This document shows positions 1 through 7,067 of a stretch of 15,481 nucleotides of DNA, in pieces; positions within the stretch are counted from its first letter, which is position 1, and every line of letters begins with the position of its first letter. The notes below the pieces were generated by a model. That model worked only from the letters and a program-made list of their open reading frames with translations. It was not told the origin of the DNA and ran no database searches. The translations under genes were made by a program, and so were the position numbers. Source of the stretch: Anaerolineae bacterium (lineage in GTDB: Bacteria > Chloroflexota > Anaerolineae > JAAYZQ01); NCBI GenBank assembly GCA_016926595.1, contig JAFGOG010000085.1, positions 1-15,481 of the forward strand, read 5' to 3'.

Positions 1-1385
1 CTACCCACTCGCCGCCAACCAGCAGCCTGGGCAAGGCCGCGCCACCGGCCAATCCCGATGCGGTATTGTGGGACCAGCCGCTGAGCACAGCCAGTCAGAC
101 CGCCTGGGTTGACCAGGAATTCCCAGACCAGGCCACCTATAGCTCATACCTGGCCGACGATTTCGTCAACACCGCCCCGTGGACCATCAACACCATCTTT
201 ATCCCGGGTGACGGGTGGAACGGGTTTTCTACCCTGTTCAACGCCACAGCCCTGACCTGGCAGATCTATGCCGACTGCGCCGGCGTGCCCTGCGGCGACC
301 CGTCGGGCGGCGGCAGCTTGCCGGTGTGGACACTGACCTTATCACCCACTGACCCGCAGGTCTCGATCACCGCTGGCGCGCCGGGCGGCTATCCATCCAA
401 CACCACGTTGGCCCTCTCTACGCCGGTCAACCTGCCGGTTGGACACTGGTGGTTGGTCTTTTACCCGACGATGGGCTATACCTCCGGCGGGCAGTATGGC
501 CGCCAGCCGTCCGACACGGCCAACGGCTACACCGGCCAGTTCATCAACCCTGGCGGCGCATTTGGCTACGGCACGGCCTGGCAGGCATGGGCAGTGCTGG
601 GACCAACCCAGAGCGACATCGCTTTTCGCCTGGAAGGTCAAGTCTCGGGCTCCGGCTGCACCGACACCTGCATCGGCGTCACCAACATCAGCAACTCTGG
701 CCCGACGATGATTGCCGACATCCAGGTGTCTTGCGGCCCAACGCCGGACAACTGGGCCTACCTGCCGTTGGTGCTCAAGAACAAAGCATTGGCGGTCGGC
801 GTGCTATGGGACCAGCCGCTCAGTACAGTCAACCAAATTGCTCGGGTTGACCAGGAATTCCCCAACGCTCCAACCTATAGCTCTTACCTGGCCGATGATT
901 TCGTCAACAACAGCCCGTGGATCATCAACATCATCTTTGTCCCCGGCGACGGGTGGGATGGATTTTCCACCCTGTTCAACGCTACGGCCTTGACCTGGCA
1001 GATCTACGGCGACTGCGCCGGCGTGCCCTGCGGCGACCCGTCAGGCGGCGGCTTTCCGCCGGCATGGAGCCTGACCCTGCCACCCACCGCCCCACAGGTC
1101 TCGATCACCGCTGGCGCGCCGGGCGGCTATCCGTCCAACACCACCCTAACCCTGTCCACACCGGTCAACCTGCCAGCAGGCCATTGGTGGTTGGTCTTTT
1201 ACCCGACGATGAACTCGGCCTCGGGCGGGCAGTACGGTCGCCAGCCGGCTGACACGGCCAACGGCTACACCGGCCAGTTCATCAACCCGGGCGGCGGATT
1301 CGGCCTCGGCACCGGTTGGCAGGCGTGGACAGTGCTCGGCGGGCAGCCGCCCGACATCGCCTTTCGCCTGGAAGGAAGCAAATGA
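1..1385 (+). CDS. Secreted tandem-domain protein, 5' partial
   Basis: The reading frame is open from base 3 to the TGA at 1383-1385, so the gene starts before the window. The TTG at 66 is not the start: it lies inside the repeat, where AVLWDQPLS (copy 1) matches GVLWDQPLS (copy 2). The protein is two copies of a domain of about 194 residues (about 63-641 and 801-1382), rich in Gly, Thr, Trp and Tyr and lacking membrane segments, as in extracellular beta-sandwich modules. Shared blocks are TYSSYLADDFVN, PGDGW, WQIY, DCAGVPCGDPSGGG, HWWLVFYPTM and AFRLEG. A Cys-containing linker ending in YLPLVLKN separates them. That motif usually lies near the C-terminus of secreted Chloroflexota proteins, so its internal place suggests duplication of a whole unit. 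No enzymatic motif is recognised and the function is unknown. The TGA overlaps the ATG of the next gene. Confidence 0.85.
   Translation, partial: THSPPTSSLGKAAPPANPDAVLWDQPLSTASQTAWVDQEFPDQATYSSYLADDFVNTAPWTINTIFIPGDGWNGFSTLFNATALTWQIYADCAGVPCGDPSGGGSLPVWTLTLSPTDPQVSITAGAPGGYPSNTTLALSTPVNLPVGHWWLVFYPTMGYTSGGQYGRQPSDTANGYTGQFINPGGAFGYGTAWQAWAVLGPTQSDIAFRLEGQVSGSGCTDTCIGVTNISNSGPTMIADIQVSCGPTPDNWAYLPLVLKNKALAVGVLWDQPLSTVNQIARVDQEFPNAPTYSSYLADDFVNNSPWIINIIFVPGDGWDGFSTLFNATALTWQIYGDCAGVPCGDPSGGGFPPAWSLTLPPTAPQVSITAGAPGGYPSNTTLTLSTPVNLPAGHWWLVFYPTMNSASGGQYGRQPADTANGYTGQFINPGGGFGLGTGWQAWTVLGGQPPDIAFRLEGSK
63..641 (+). repeat. Domain repeat copy 1 of secreted protein
   Basis: This is the first unit of an in-frame direct repeat. 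The second unit lies exactly 738 bases (246 codons) downstream and is very similar at the DNA level as well as the protein level, so the duplication looks recent or homogenised. Confidence 0.85.
801..1382 (+). repeat. Domain repeat copy 2 of secreted protein
   Basis: This is the second unit of the in-frame direct repeat. It aligns with copy 1 without large gaps from VLWDQPLS to AFRLEG. Most differences are conservative, for example GWN against GWD and IYA against IYG. Confidence 0.85.
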
Positions 1386-1768
1386 GCCTCTTTGATTGGT
1401 TATTACTTGGCCACCTGATCGGCGATTTTCTTTTTCAGACAGACAGCATGGCCAAGAACAAGGCGCAGAATTGGCGTTGGTTGCTGGGCCACGTCAGCCT
1501 GTATATGGTGACCATAACGGTGATTCTGGTCGCTTATGGGCTCAGCCATCTGCTGCCTTGGTGGCTGCTGCCGGCGGCCTGGTTCTTTATCTTTGGAACC
1601 CATCTCATCCTCGACCAGCGCAGCTTCACCGCCCGTTGGATGCGGTTGATCGGCACATCACCCCAGCATCCGTGGTTGCCGATCGTCGCGGATCAGATCT
1701 TTCACCTGATCACACTGGCCATCGTCGCCCAGGCTTTGGTGCTGGCCGGTGGGGGTACAGGTATATGA
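1382..1768 (+). CDS. DUF3307-type small membrane protein
   Basis: This 128-residue protein begins MSLFDWLLLGHLIGDFLFQ. The early H-x-x-x-D-F-x-x-Q pattern followed by DSMAKNKA is typical of the DUF3307 family, whose function is not established. Hydrophobic stretches at roughly residues 36-54, 58-75 and 105-122 suggest a membrane protein; a second conserved-looking block is THLILDQRSF. The ATG at 1382 overlaps the upstream TGA (ATGA) and follows a GGAAGGA ribosome-binding sequence with good spacing, so I prefer it to more upstream starts. Its own TGA (1766-1768) overlaps the ATG of the penicillin-binding protein, giving a translationally coupled trio. Family assignment is from motif recognition only. 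Confidence 0.8.
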   Translation: MSLFDWLLLGHLIGDFLFQTDSMAKNKAQNWRWLLGHVSLYMVTITVILVAYGLSHLLPWWLLPAAWFFIFGTHLILDQRSFTARWMRLIGTSPQHPWLPIVADQIFHLITLAIVAQALVLAGGGTGI

Positions 1769-3879
1769 CATCAGCCAAGCGACACCTGATCGCCTGCCTC
1801 ATAGTCTGCCTGTCGCTGACCCTCGCCGGCTGTAGTTTGGGTCCGGGCGCTACGGCTACCCCGATTCCCACCCCAACTCCAAACCTGCCCCCGGCTGACG
1901 AGGTGGCCTTTGCCTTTCTACAAGCATGGGAGCGCAGCGATTATCCGGTCATGTACAGCCTATTATCGCCGGCCGCCCAACAAAAGTACGGCGAAGACCA
2001 ATTCACCGCCACCTACCAGCAGGTCGCCGACGAAGCGGCCCTGCTAAACGTCACCCCCAACATCCTGGCCGCCTATCAGCCCGGCACACACGCCGAAATC
2101 TCCTTTGCCACCAGCTTTAGCTCAGCCCTGGCTGGCGATTTCGAGATACACAACCAGATGGCGCTCAGCTATGTAGAGGGCCGGTGGGGCATCGACTGGT
2201 CGCCCTCGCTCATCTTTCCCCAACTGAGTGACGACACCTTCATCCACATGACCACCCGCGTGCCGGCGCGCGGCAATATATACGACCGCAATGGTCTGGG
2301 CCTGGCGGTCCAGGGAGACCTGGTCGAGATCGGCGTCGTCCCCGGCTGGATCCAGGATGAAGCAGCCCTCCTGGCCCAGTTGAGCGCCATCCTAGGCCGA
2401 ACAACTGCAGATCTCCAAGCCCTATATGCTGGCGCCCCCGCCGACTGGTATATGCCGCTTGGGCAGATCAACGCCGCCACCGCCCAGGCCTACTACCAAA
2501 CCCTTACCTCACTGCCGGGAATTGAGCTGCGCGAAGCGTGGACCCGTTCCTATCGCCCCGAGATCATTGCTCCCCACATCGTCGGCGTCGTCGGCCCGAT
2601 CCCCAAAGAAGAGGCAGAGGTATGGCGCGCCCAAGGCTATGCCGGCGACGAACTGGTGGGCCGGATGGGGCTGGAAATGTGGGGGGAGCCCTACCTTTCT
2701 GGCGAGAGGGGCGGGCAGTTGGAGATAATTACCAACAAGGGCCAACAGATCGCCATCCTGGCCACGAAACCATCCCGAGAGAGCCTTAGCCTGTATACTA
2801 CCTTTGATCGCGAATTTCAGAAAAAGGTGCAGGATATCCTTGGCCGGCGCTTGGGGGCGATTGCCGTCCTGGAAGCCAAAACAGGCCGGATATTGGCCCT
2901 GGCGACCTACCCCAGCTTTGACCCCAACCTGTTCACCAGCGGCATCAGCGACCGGCAGTGGCAGATACTACAGGCCGACAGCCGTCGGCCCCTGGTCAAC
3001 CGGGCTACACAGGGCACCTACCCGCCCGGCAGCGTCTTCAAGATCATCACCATGAGCACTGCCATGGAAAAGGGAGGGCTGACCCGGGACAGCACCTTCA
3101 CCTGCCAAGGCACCTGGACCGGCCTGGGGCCCGACTGGCCCAAGACCTGCTGGCTACGCACTGGCCACGGTCAGATCCGCCTCGACAAAGCCCTGACCGT
3201 CTCGTGCGACATCACCTTCTACCAGGTCGCACTCCTGCTCAACGGCATAGATCAGAACCTCCTGCCCGACTATGCTCGCCGCTTCGGCCTAGGTCAGCTC
3301 ACCGGCATCGAGGTAGAAGAGAATCCGGGCCTGGTGCCAGATCCCGCGTGGAAGCTCCAAGCCAAGGGTGAAGGCTGGGCGCCTGGCGACACCGTCAACC
3401 TTGGCATCGGCCAAAGTGAAATCCAGGCCACGCCCCTCCAATTGGCCGTGATGCTGGCCGCCGTGGGCAACGGCGGCACCCTCTATCGCCCCCAGGTCGT
3501 CGAGATGATCGCGGCCGACCCAGCCCGCCCCGATCTAACCTTCCAGCCGGCGGCGTTAGGCCAACTCCCTGTCAGCGCCGACAACCTGGCGGTCATCCAG
3601 GACAGCCTGGCCAAGGTCGCCTTGGCCGAGTATGGCACCGCCTACGACGCATTCAAGGGCCTCAGCCTACCCGTAGCGGGCAAGACCGGCACCGCCGAGA
3701 GCGGCCAAAACTTGCCCCACGCCTGGTTTGCTGGCTATGCGCCGGCCGACGATCCCGAGATCGCCATCGCCATAGTCGTCAAGAACAGCGGCGAGGGCGC
3801 CAAGTACGCAGCGCCCTTGTTTCGCCAGGTTGTCGAAGCCTATTTTGCTGCGCTCATCCAGCCTACCCCTGTGCCGTAA
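1765..3879 (+). CDS. Lipoprotein class B penicillin-binding protein (MecA-like transpeptidase)
   Basis: This 704-residue DD-transpeptidase is predicted to cross-link peptidoglycan at the outer face of the membrane. The N-terminus is a lipoprotein signal with lipobox LAGC (Cys23), then a Thr/Pro-rich linker (about 28-42). Residues about 45-150 resemble the NTF2-like domain found in MecA/PBP2a. The class B dimerisation region starts near 165, with the hallmark RGNIYDRNG. The transpeptidase domain (about 380-700) has SVFK (catalytic Ser423, Lys426), SCD at 480-482 in the place of the usual SxN motif, and KTGT at 640-643. No glycosyltransferase domain is present. Lipid anchoring replaces the more common transmembrane anchor. 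The ATG at 1765 overlaps the upstream stop. The SCD motif is a departure from the family consensus; whether it alters activity or beta-lactam affinity cannot be told from sequence. Confidence 0.93.
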   Translation: MTSAKRHLIACLIVCLSLTLAGCSLGPGATATPIPTPTPNLPPADEVAFAFLQAWERSDYPVMYSLLSPAAQQKYGEDQFTATYQQVADEAALLNVTPNILAAYQPGTHAEISFATSFSSALAGDFEIHNQMALSYVEGRWGIDWSPSLIFPQLSDDTFIHMTTRVPARGNIYDRNGLGLAVQGDLVEIGVVPGWIQDEAALLAQLSAILGRTTADLQALYAGAPADWYMPLGQINAATAQAYYQTLTSLPGIELREAWTRSYRPEIIAPHIVGVVGPIPKEEAEVWRAQGYAGDELVGRMGLEMWGEPYLSGERGGQLEIITNKGQQIAILATKPSRESLSLYTTFDREFQKKVQDILGRRLGAIAVLEAKTGRILALATYPSFDPNLFTSGISDRQWQILQADSRRPLVNRATQGTYPPGSVFKIITMSTAMEKGGLTRDSTFTCQGTWTGLGPDWPKTCWLRTGHGQIRLDKALTVSCDITFYQVALLLNGIDQNLLPDYARRFGLGQLTGIEVEENPGLVPDPAWKLQAKGEGWAPGDTVNLGIGQSEIQATPLQLAVMLAAVGNGGTLYRPQVVEMIAADPARPDLTFQPAALGQLPVSADNLAVIQDSLAKVALAEYGTAYDAFKGLSLPVAGKTGTAESGQNLPHAWFAGYAPADDPEIAIAIVVKNSGEGAKYAAPLFRQVVEAYFAALIQPTPVP

Positions 3880-3975
3880 CCGCAGGGGGGGGTCATGCGC
3901 CGCACGCGGCCAAAGGGAGTGCCGCCTGCCGATGGACCTGCCAACCGTGGCGGCCATATATCGGGCGGTTCCGCT

Positions 3976-5289
3976 CTATGGTAACGCAAAGATCACGACG
4001 TTATTGTCCCGGTCCGTCTCGGGATAGGCTCCTTTGGCCCCCTCGGGATTGACTGTCAGGGTCAGCGTGGCCTTGGGGTACCACACCCAACCCAACTGGA
4101 TCGCTGCCACACCAAGCCCATTACCCTTGATCAGGGGGACAACGTCGATCACTTTGCGTCCGGCCTTGCCCTCGATCCAGATCGGCACATTGGCCACATC
4201 ACGTGTGCCGAGGTTGTATACCTTGACGAGAACGATCCCGGGACGGACGATCTCCACGTCTGCCGGACTAACGGCAAAATCATAATCGCTGCCGCCGCCA
4301 TGGAGGATACCTGGCTGGACGGCCGTCTCCCCGCTCTCAGAAAGCACACCGCCTGGCGATATCGTCACAGACCGGACATAGTTGTTGTCAAAGCTGTCTT
4401 CAGCCAACCCGTCTGGCCAATCCTTGGGATTGACTGCCACATCCACAGAATCACCGGCTTCAAGCGGCCGGTCCAGTCCCACCACCACTTCCGCCGTGCC
4501 GCCGCAGGGCGGGATCGCTGGCGTATATGCAACCCCGACGACCTGCTCGCCGAGGACTAGCACAGGCAAGTTATAGACCGCCTGATTCCCCAGATTGTGC
4601 ACCCACATGTGAATGTGCTGCAGATCCGACTCAATCCACATCTCTGCAAACCCCACAGCAACATCCATCCGTCCGGGACACAGATCGCTGACATAGGCAT
4701 CAAAAGGCTCCACCACTACATCGAGCAGGGCTGCATTGTCATCTATGCCGGTTTCGGGCAGCGTTGGCGCACCCGCCTGCTGGGCCACGGGCGCACTCAG
4801 GCGATTGACCTGCACCCATAGCCGATATTCACCGCCAGCCAGGTTGCCGGCAACCGGCACCTCCACCGCCAGCGTCTGCGTCGCCGGTACCGTCACTGTC
4901 ACTACCTGGAAGAACGGGCCAAAGCCAATCTGCTCCTGCTTGGCCGACAGGTAGATCATGACCGGCACCCCGATCGCCGGGGCAGGGTTGTTATTGTGAA
5001 TTGGGACGGTAATTGTGAAAGGAAAGCCGGCCCGCAGCGGCTGCGGTTCCAGCTTGATGCCTTTAGGCGCCAGCGTCAGGCTTATGGGCTCACCCTTTCC
5101 TGTGCTGCCCGTGACCGAACCGTCGTCCAGTGCGGTGTTGTATACCGCAGGGGAGGCCTGTAGTCCCGGCGTCACCGCAGATTCAAGGGCGCCATCATCC
5201 CCAGAGGCAGGCCCCGGCGTTAGAGCCGCATCGCAGCCGGCCAGCACCCACAGCAAAAGCAATAAGGCAGCGCAGTTCCGAAAACGCAT
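3976..5289 (-). CDS. Lipoprotein with three CARDB-like repeats
   Basis: This 437-residue lipoprotein has a signal peptide ending in lipobox LAGC (Cys19), followed by a low-complexity linker. Three Ig-like modules can be seen: about residues 68-190, 195-310 and 335-437. Modules 2 and 3 each end in the CARDB hallmark of an acidic residue before DNN (Asp301-Asn303 and Asp428-Asn430); module 1 ends in a degenerate DDN at 183-185. CARDB domains are extracellular adhesion or binding modules with no catalytic residues. The start lies 15 bases after the anti-sigma factor's stop, so it is the last gene of the sigma/anti-sigma operon. No strong ribosome-binding site precedes it. I infer an envelope role linked to the sigma system; the ligand is unknown. 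Confidence 0.85.
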   Translation of the reverse strand: MRFRNCAALLLLLWVLAGCDAALTPGPASGDDGALESAVTPGLQASPAVYNTALDDGSVTGSTGKGEPISLTLAPKGIKLEPQPLRAGFPFTITVPIHNNNPAPAIGVPVMIYLSAKQEQIGFGPFFQVVTVTVPATQTLAVEVPVAGNLAGGEYRLWVQVNRLSAPVAQQAGAPTLPETGIDDNAALLDVVVEPFDAYVSDLCPGRMDVAVGFAEMWIESDLQHIHMWVHNLGNQAVYNLPVLVLGEQVVGVAYTPAIPPCGGTAEVVVGLDRPLEAGDSVDVAVNPKDWPDGLAEDSFDNNYVRSVTISPGGVLSESGETAVQPGILHGGGSDYDFAVSPADVEIVRPGIVLVKVYNLGTRDVANVPIWIEGKAGRKVIDVVPLIKGNGLGVAAIQLGWVWYPKATLTLTVNPEGAKGAYPETDRDNNVVIFALP

Positions 5290-5304
5290 CTCGCGGCGGT
5301 CACG

Positions 5305-6156
5305 TCACTGGCGGTTCGAAACAGTCGCCGCGTGGAACAAGGTGACACGGATGGTATAAGTGCCAGGCACATTGAGGATCTCATCTGGCGAGACCCGATA
5401 CCGCTCCTGACTGGCCTCCGCCAGCGAACTGGGTGTAATGCGCAGGACCGAGACACGTTCAGCCGGCAAGGGGTCCGAGACGGCCAACTCGAAATGATAG
5501 CTTGTTTGCGGCCCTTCGATGTCCAAGTTAACCTGGCTCACAGGCAAGGGTTGATCCTGCTCGTTGCGTATCAACACTGTCGTAGTAAATGGCTCGCCGC
5601 TCTGCAAAGGGTCGGGCCCAAGATCCAGCCCATAAGTCAAGGGCTGGCTCTGAACGGAGGATTCTGCAGGGTTTCGCTCAGCCTGGATCGGCGTGAATGA
5701 CTCGCCGGGATCTAGCTCGCGAGGCTCGATCACTGCGTCCCATACAACCTGTGCCAAGGGTAGCTGCGTCGCCTCGGACAAAGCCACAGGCTCCTCTGTC
5801 CACGGCAGCGTGGTGCGGTTCAAGAGGTAGACCAGGCTCGCCACGAGCAGTATGGCGCTCACCGCGCCGGCCAAGAGCCGACCCGCGATCATGGCCCGAT
5901 TCAGCCAAATGCCACGGCGCACACTACCCTGTGCTGCCTGGATAATTCTAGCGCTGGCACCAGATGACAGGCGCAGCGGTTGCACGGAAGTGCCAAGCGC
6001 CAGGCGCACCTGATGTTCCAGAGCAGGCCGGGCGCGCAATTCCTTGGCGCATTGCGGGCAATGGGCAATGTGTGTCTCCAAACGCTGGCGGTCGCGTGAG
6101 CTCAGCCGGTATTCCAGATAATCGTCGAATAGGCGATGCGCCCGGTCACAACTCAT
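5305..6156 (-). CDS. Transmembrane anti-sigma factor with zinc-finger (zf-HC2) domain
   Basis: From the ATG at 6156 the protein has 283 residues. The cytoplasmic part (1-85) carries the zinc-binding anti-sigma signature H29-x3-C33-x2-C36, typical of proteins that hold ECF sigma factors inactive. One membrane helix lies at about 89-112, and residues 114-283 form an outer beta-rich domain. I chose this start because it has a GAGAGGGG ribosome-binding sequence and gives the usual MSCDRAH-type beginning. An in-frame ATG at 6213, also with a GAGGG sequence, would add 19 residues. The gene follows the sigma gene directly, as expected for a cognate pair. The ectodomain pattern P-x-P-L-x-x-G-x-P-F-T-x-T-V (from residue 181) recurs in the neighbouring CARDB lipoprotein. 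Confidence 0.88.
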   Translation of the reverse strand: MSCDRAHRLFDDYLEYRLSSRDRQRLETHIAHCPQCAKELRARPALEHQVRLALGTSVQPLRLSSGASARIIQAAQGSVRRGIWLNRAMIAGRLLAGAVSAILLVASLVYLLNRTTLPWTEEPVALSEATQLPLAQVVWDAVIEPRELDPGESFTPIQAERNPAESSVQSQPLTYGLDLGPDPLQSGEPFTTTVLIRNEQDQPLPVSQVNLDIEGPQTSYHFELAVSDPLPAERVSVLRITPSSLAEASQERYRVSPDEILNVPGTYTIRVTLFHAATVSNRQ

Positions 6157-6177
6157 GTCCCCTCTCTTGGAAGAGGG
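6157..6177 (-). promoter_or_regulatory. Hairpin overlapping anti-sigma ribosome-binding site
   Basis: On the minus-strand transcript CCCTCT (6177-6172) can pair with AGAGGG (6165-6160) around a 6-base loop. The second arm is the ribosome-binding sequence for the ATG at 6156. The structure could lower initiation there, or be opened by ribosomes coming from the alternative start at 6213. It is short and may be incidental. Confidence 0.3.
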
Positions 6178-6291
6178 AGCTCCCTGTGAATGCAAAACGT
6201 CTGTAGTACCCATACCGCCCTCAGCTTTTCAACCGCCAACGGCCCCCCACTTTCACTCCTACCGCGCTTGGCGCCGCACTAAACAGCAGAC

Positions 6292-6966
6292 TCACGCCCC
6301 GGGACTCGCTTCACTCGCCAGCGCTCCGAGACTCCCTTCGGCAACATCCTCCTCATCCACGAGGCCGCTCGCAGCCAGAAGCTCCCTCAATCGCTGGCGG
6401 GCTGTATGCAGCCGAGATCGGACTGTGCCGGAAGGGATGTTCAACACGTTGGCGATCTCTTCATTGGATAGACCGGCATAGTAGCGCAAAATGATCACCA
6501 ACCGATGTTTCTCGCCCAGCTTGTTGATAGCGTTCAGGACCTGGCTGCGTTGCTCACCTCGCAGAACCACCCGCTCAGGCCGCTCCTCCGAACTGGCGGC
6601 GATCCACTCCCCGAACCCCATACGCTGCCAGGGAACTATTTGATACCACTTGCGACGCATCCGGGAGCGGCAGCAGTTGACCGCAATCCGGTACAGCCAC
6701 GCTTCAAAGCTGATACCCTCTCGAATCTCAAAGCGAGGCAGAGCCCGGCAAGCACGGATGAAGGTCTCCTGCGTCATGTCCTCAGCGTCTTGTTCGTTGC
6801 GCAAGACCAGATAACAGAGCCGATACACATAGTTCTGATAGCGCCGGACCAGGACTTCAATGGCCAGCTCGTCCCCCTGCTGGCAGCGGCGGATGAAAGC
6901 GACATCCACCTGTTCCTGTGCAACGACTTTCGGCGATGCAATGAGCCGCGCCACTTGTACTAACAC
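6292..6966 (-). CDS. ECF-family RNA polymerase sigma factor
   Basis: This is a group IV (ECF) sigma factor of up to 224 residues. Region 2 is seen around LVRRYQNYVYRLCYLVLRN, the conserved DAEDMTQETFIRA and FEAWLYRIAVN. Region 4 is the C-terminal helix-turn-helix: LRYYAGLSNEEIANVLNIPSG, with TVRSRLHTARQRL as recognition helix. It should direct RNA polymerase to envelope or stress genes when released by the anti-sigma factor encoded next. The outer start is a GTG at 6966, but GGGAGG abuts it with no spacing. In-frame GTGs at 6954 and at 6909 (the latter after AGGA and giving VDVAFIRRCQQGDE) are plausible true starts. A sigma70-like promoter lies just upstream at 7039-7067. Confidence 0.93.
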   Translation of the reverse strand: MLVQVARLIASPKVVAQEQVDVAFIRRCQQGDELAIEVLVRRYQNYVYRLCYLVLRNEQDAEDMTQETFIRACRALPRFEIREGISFEAWLYRIAVNCCRSRMRRKWYQIVPWQRMGFGEWIAASSEERPERVVLRGEQRSQVLNAINKLGEKHRLVIILRYYAGLSNEEIANVLNIPSGTVRSRLHTARQRLRELLAASGLVDEEDVAEGSLGALASEASPGA

Positions 6967-7006
6967 CCTCCCAGTCTCAAACGTTCACTCTCAGACCGGC
7001 GCACGG

Positions 7007-7023
7007 GCGGGTTTGAAACCCGC
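7007..7023. repeat. Perfect 17-bp palindrome in sigma-factor leader
   Basis: GCGGGTTTGAAACCCGC is an 8-bp perfect inverted repeat around one base. It lies downstream of the predicted -10 element of the sigma gene, in the transcribed leader. It might be an operator, or a copy of a dispersed palindromic repeat. No T-run follows, so a terminator is less likely. Confidence 0.5.
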
Positions 7024-7038
7024 TCCTAGTCATACCTG

Positions 7039-7067
7039 AGGATACCACAAACCTCTATATCTGTCAA
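7039..7067 (-). promoter_or_regulatory. Sigma70-like promoter of sigma/anti-sigma/lipoprotein operon
   Basis: On the minus strand a perfect -35 TTGACA (7067-7062) is separated by 17 bases from a -10 TATCCT (7044-7039). The thrC stop codon TGA (7066-7064) lies inside the -35 hexamer. This gives the sigma operon a start of its own, apart from read-through from thrC. Confidence 0.65.

Noticed and set aside
66..68. TTG as start of the tandem-domain protein
   Set aside because: It lies inside the repeated block VLWDQPLS, and the frame is open upstream to base 3 with coding-like codon use, so the gene starts outside the window.
3880..3975. Terminator between the convergent PBP and lipoprotein genes
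   Set aside because: Only a weak GCCGC/GCGGC pairing with almost no loop and no T-run was found, which is not enough to call.
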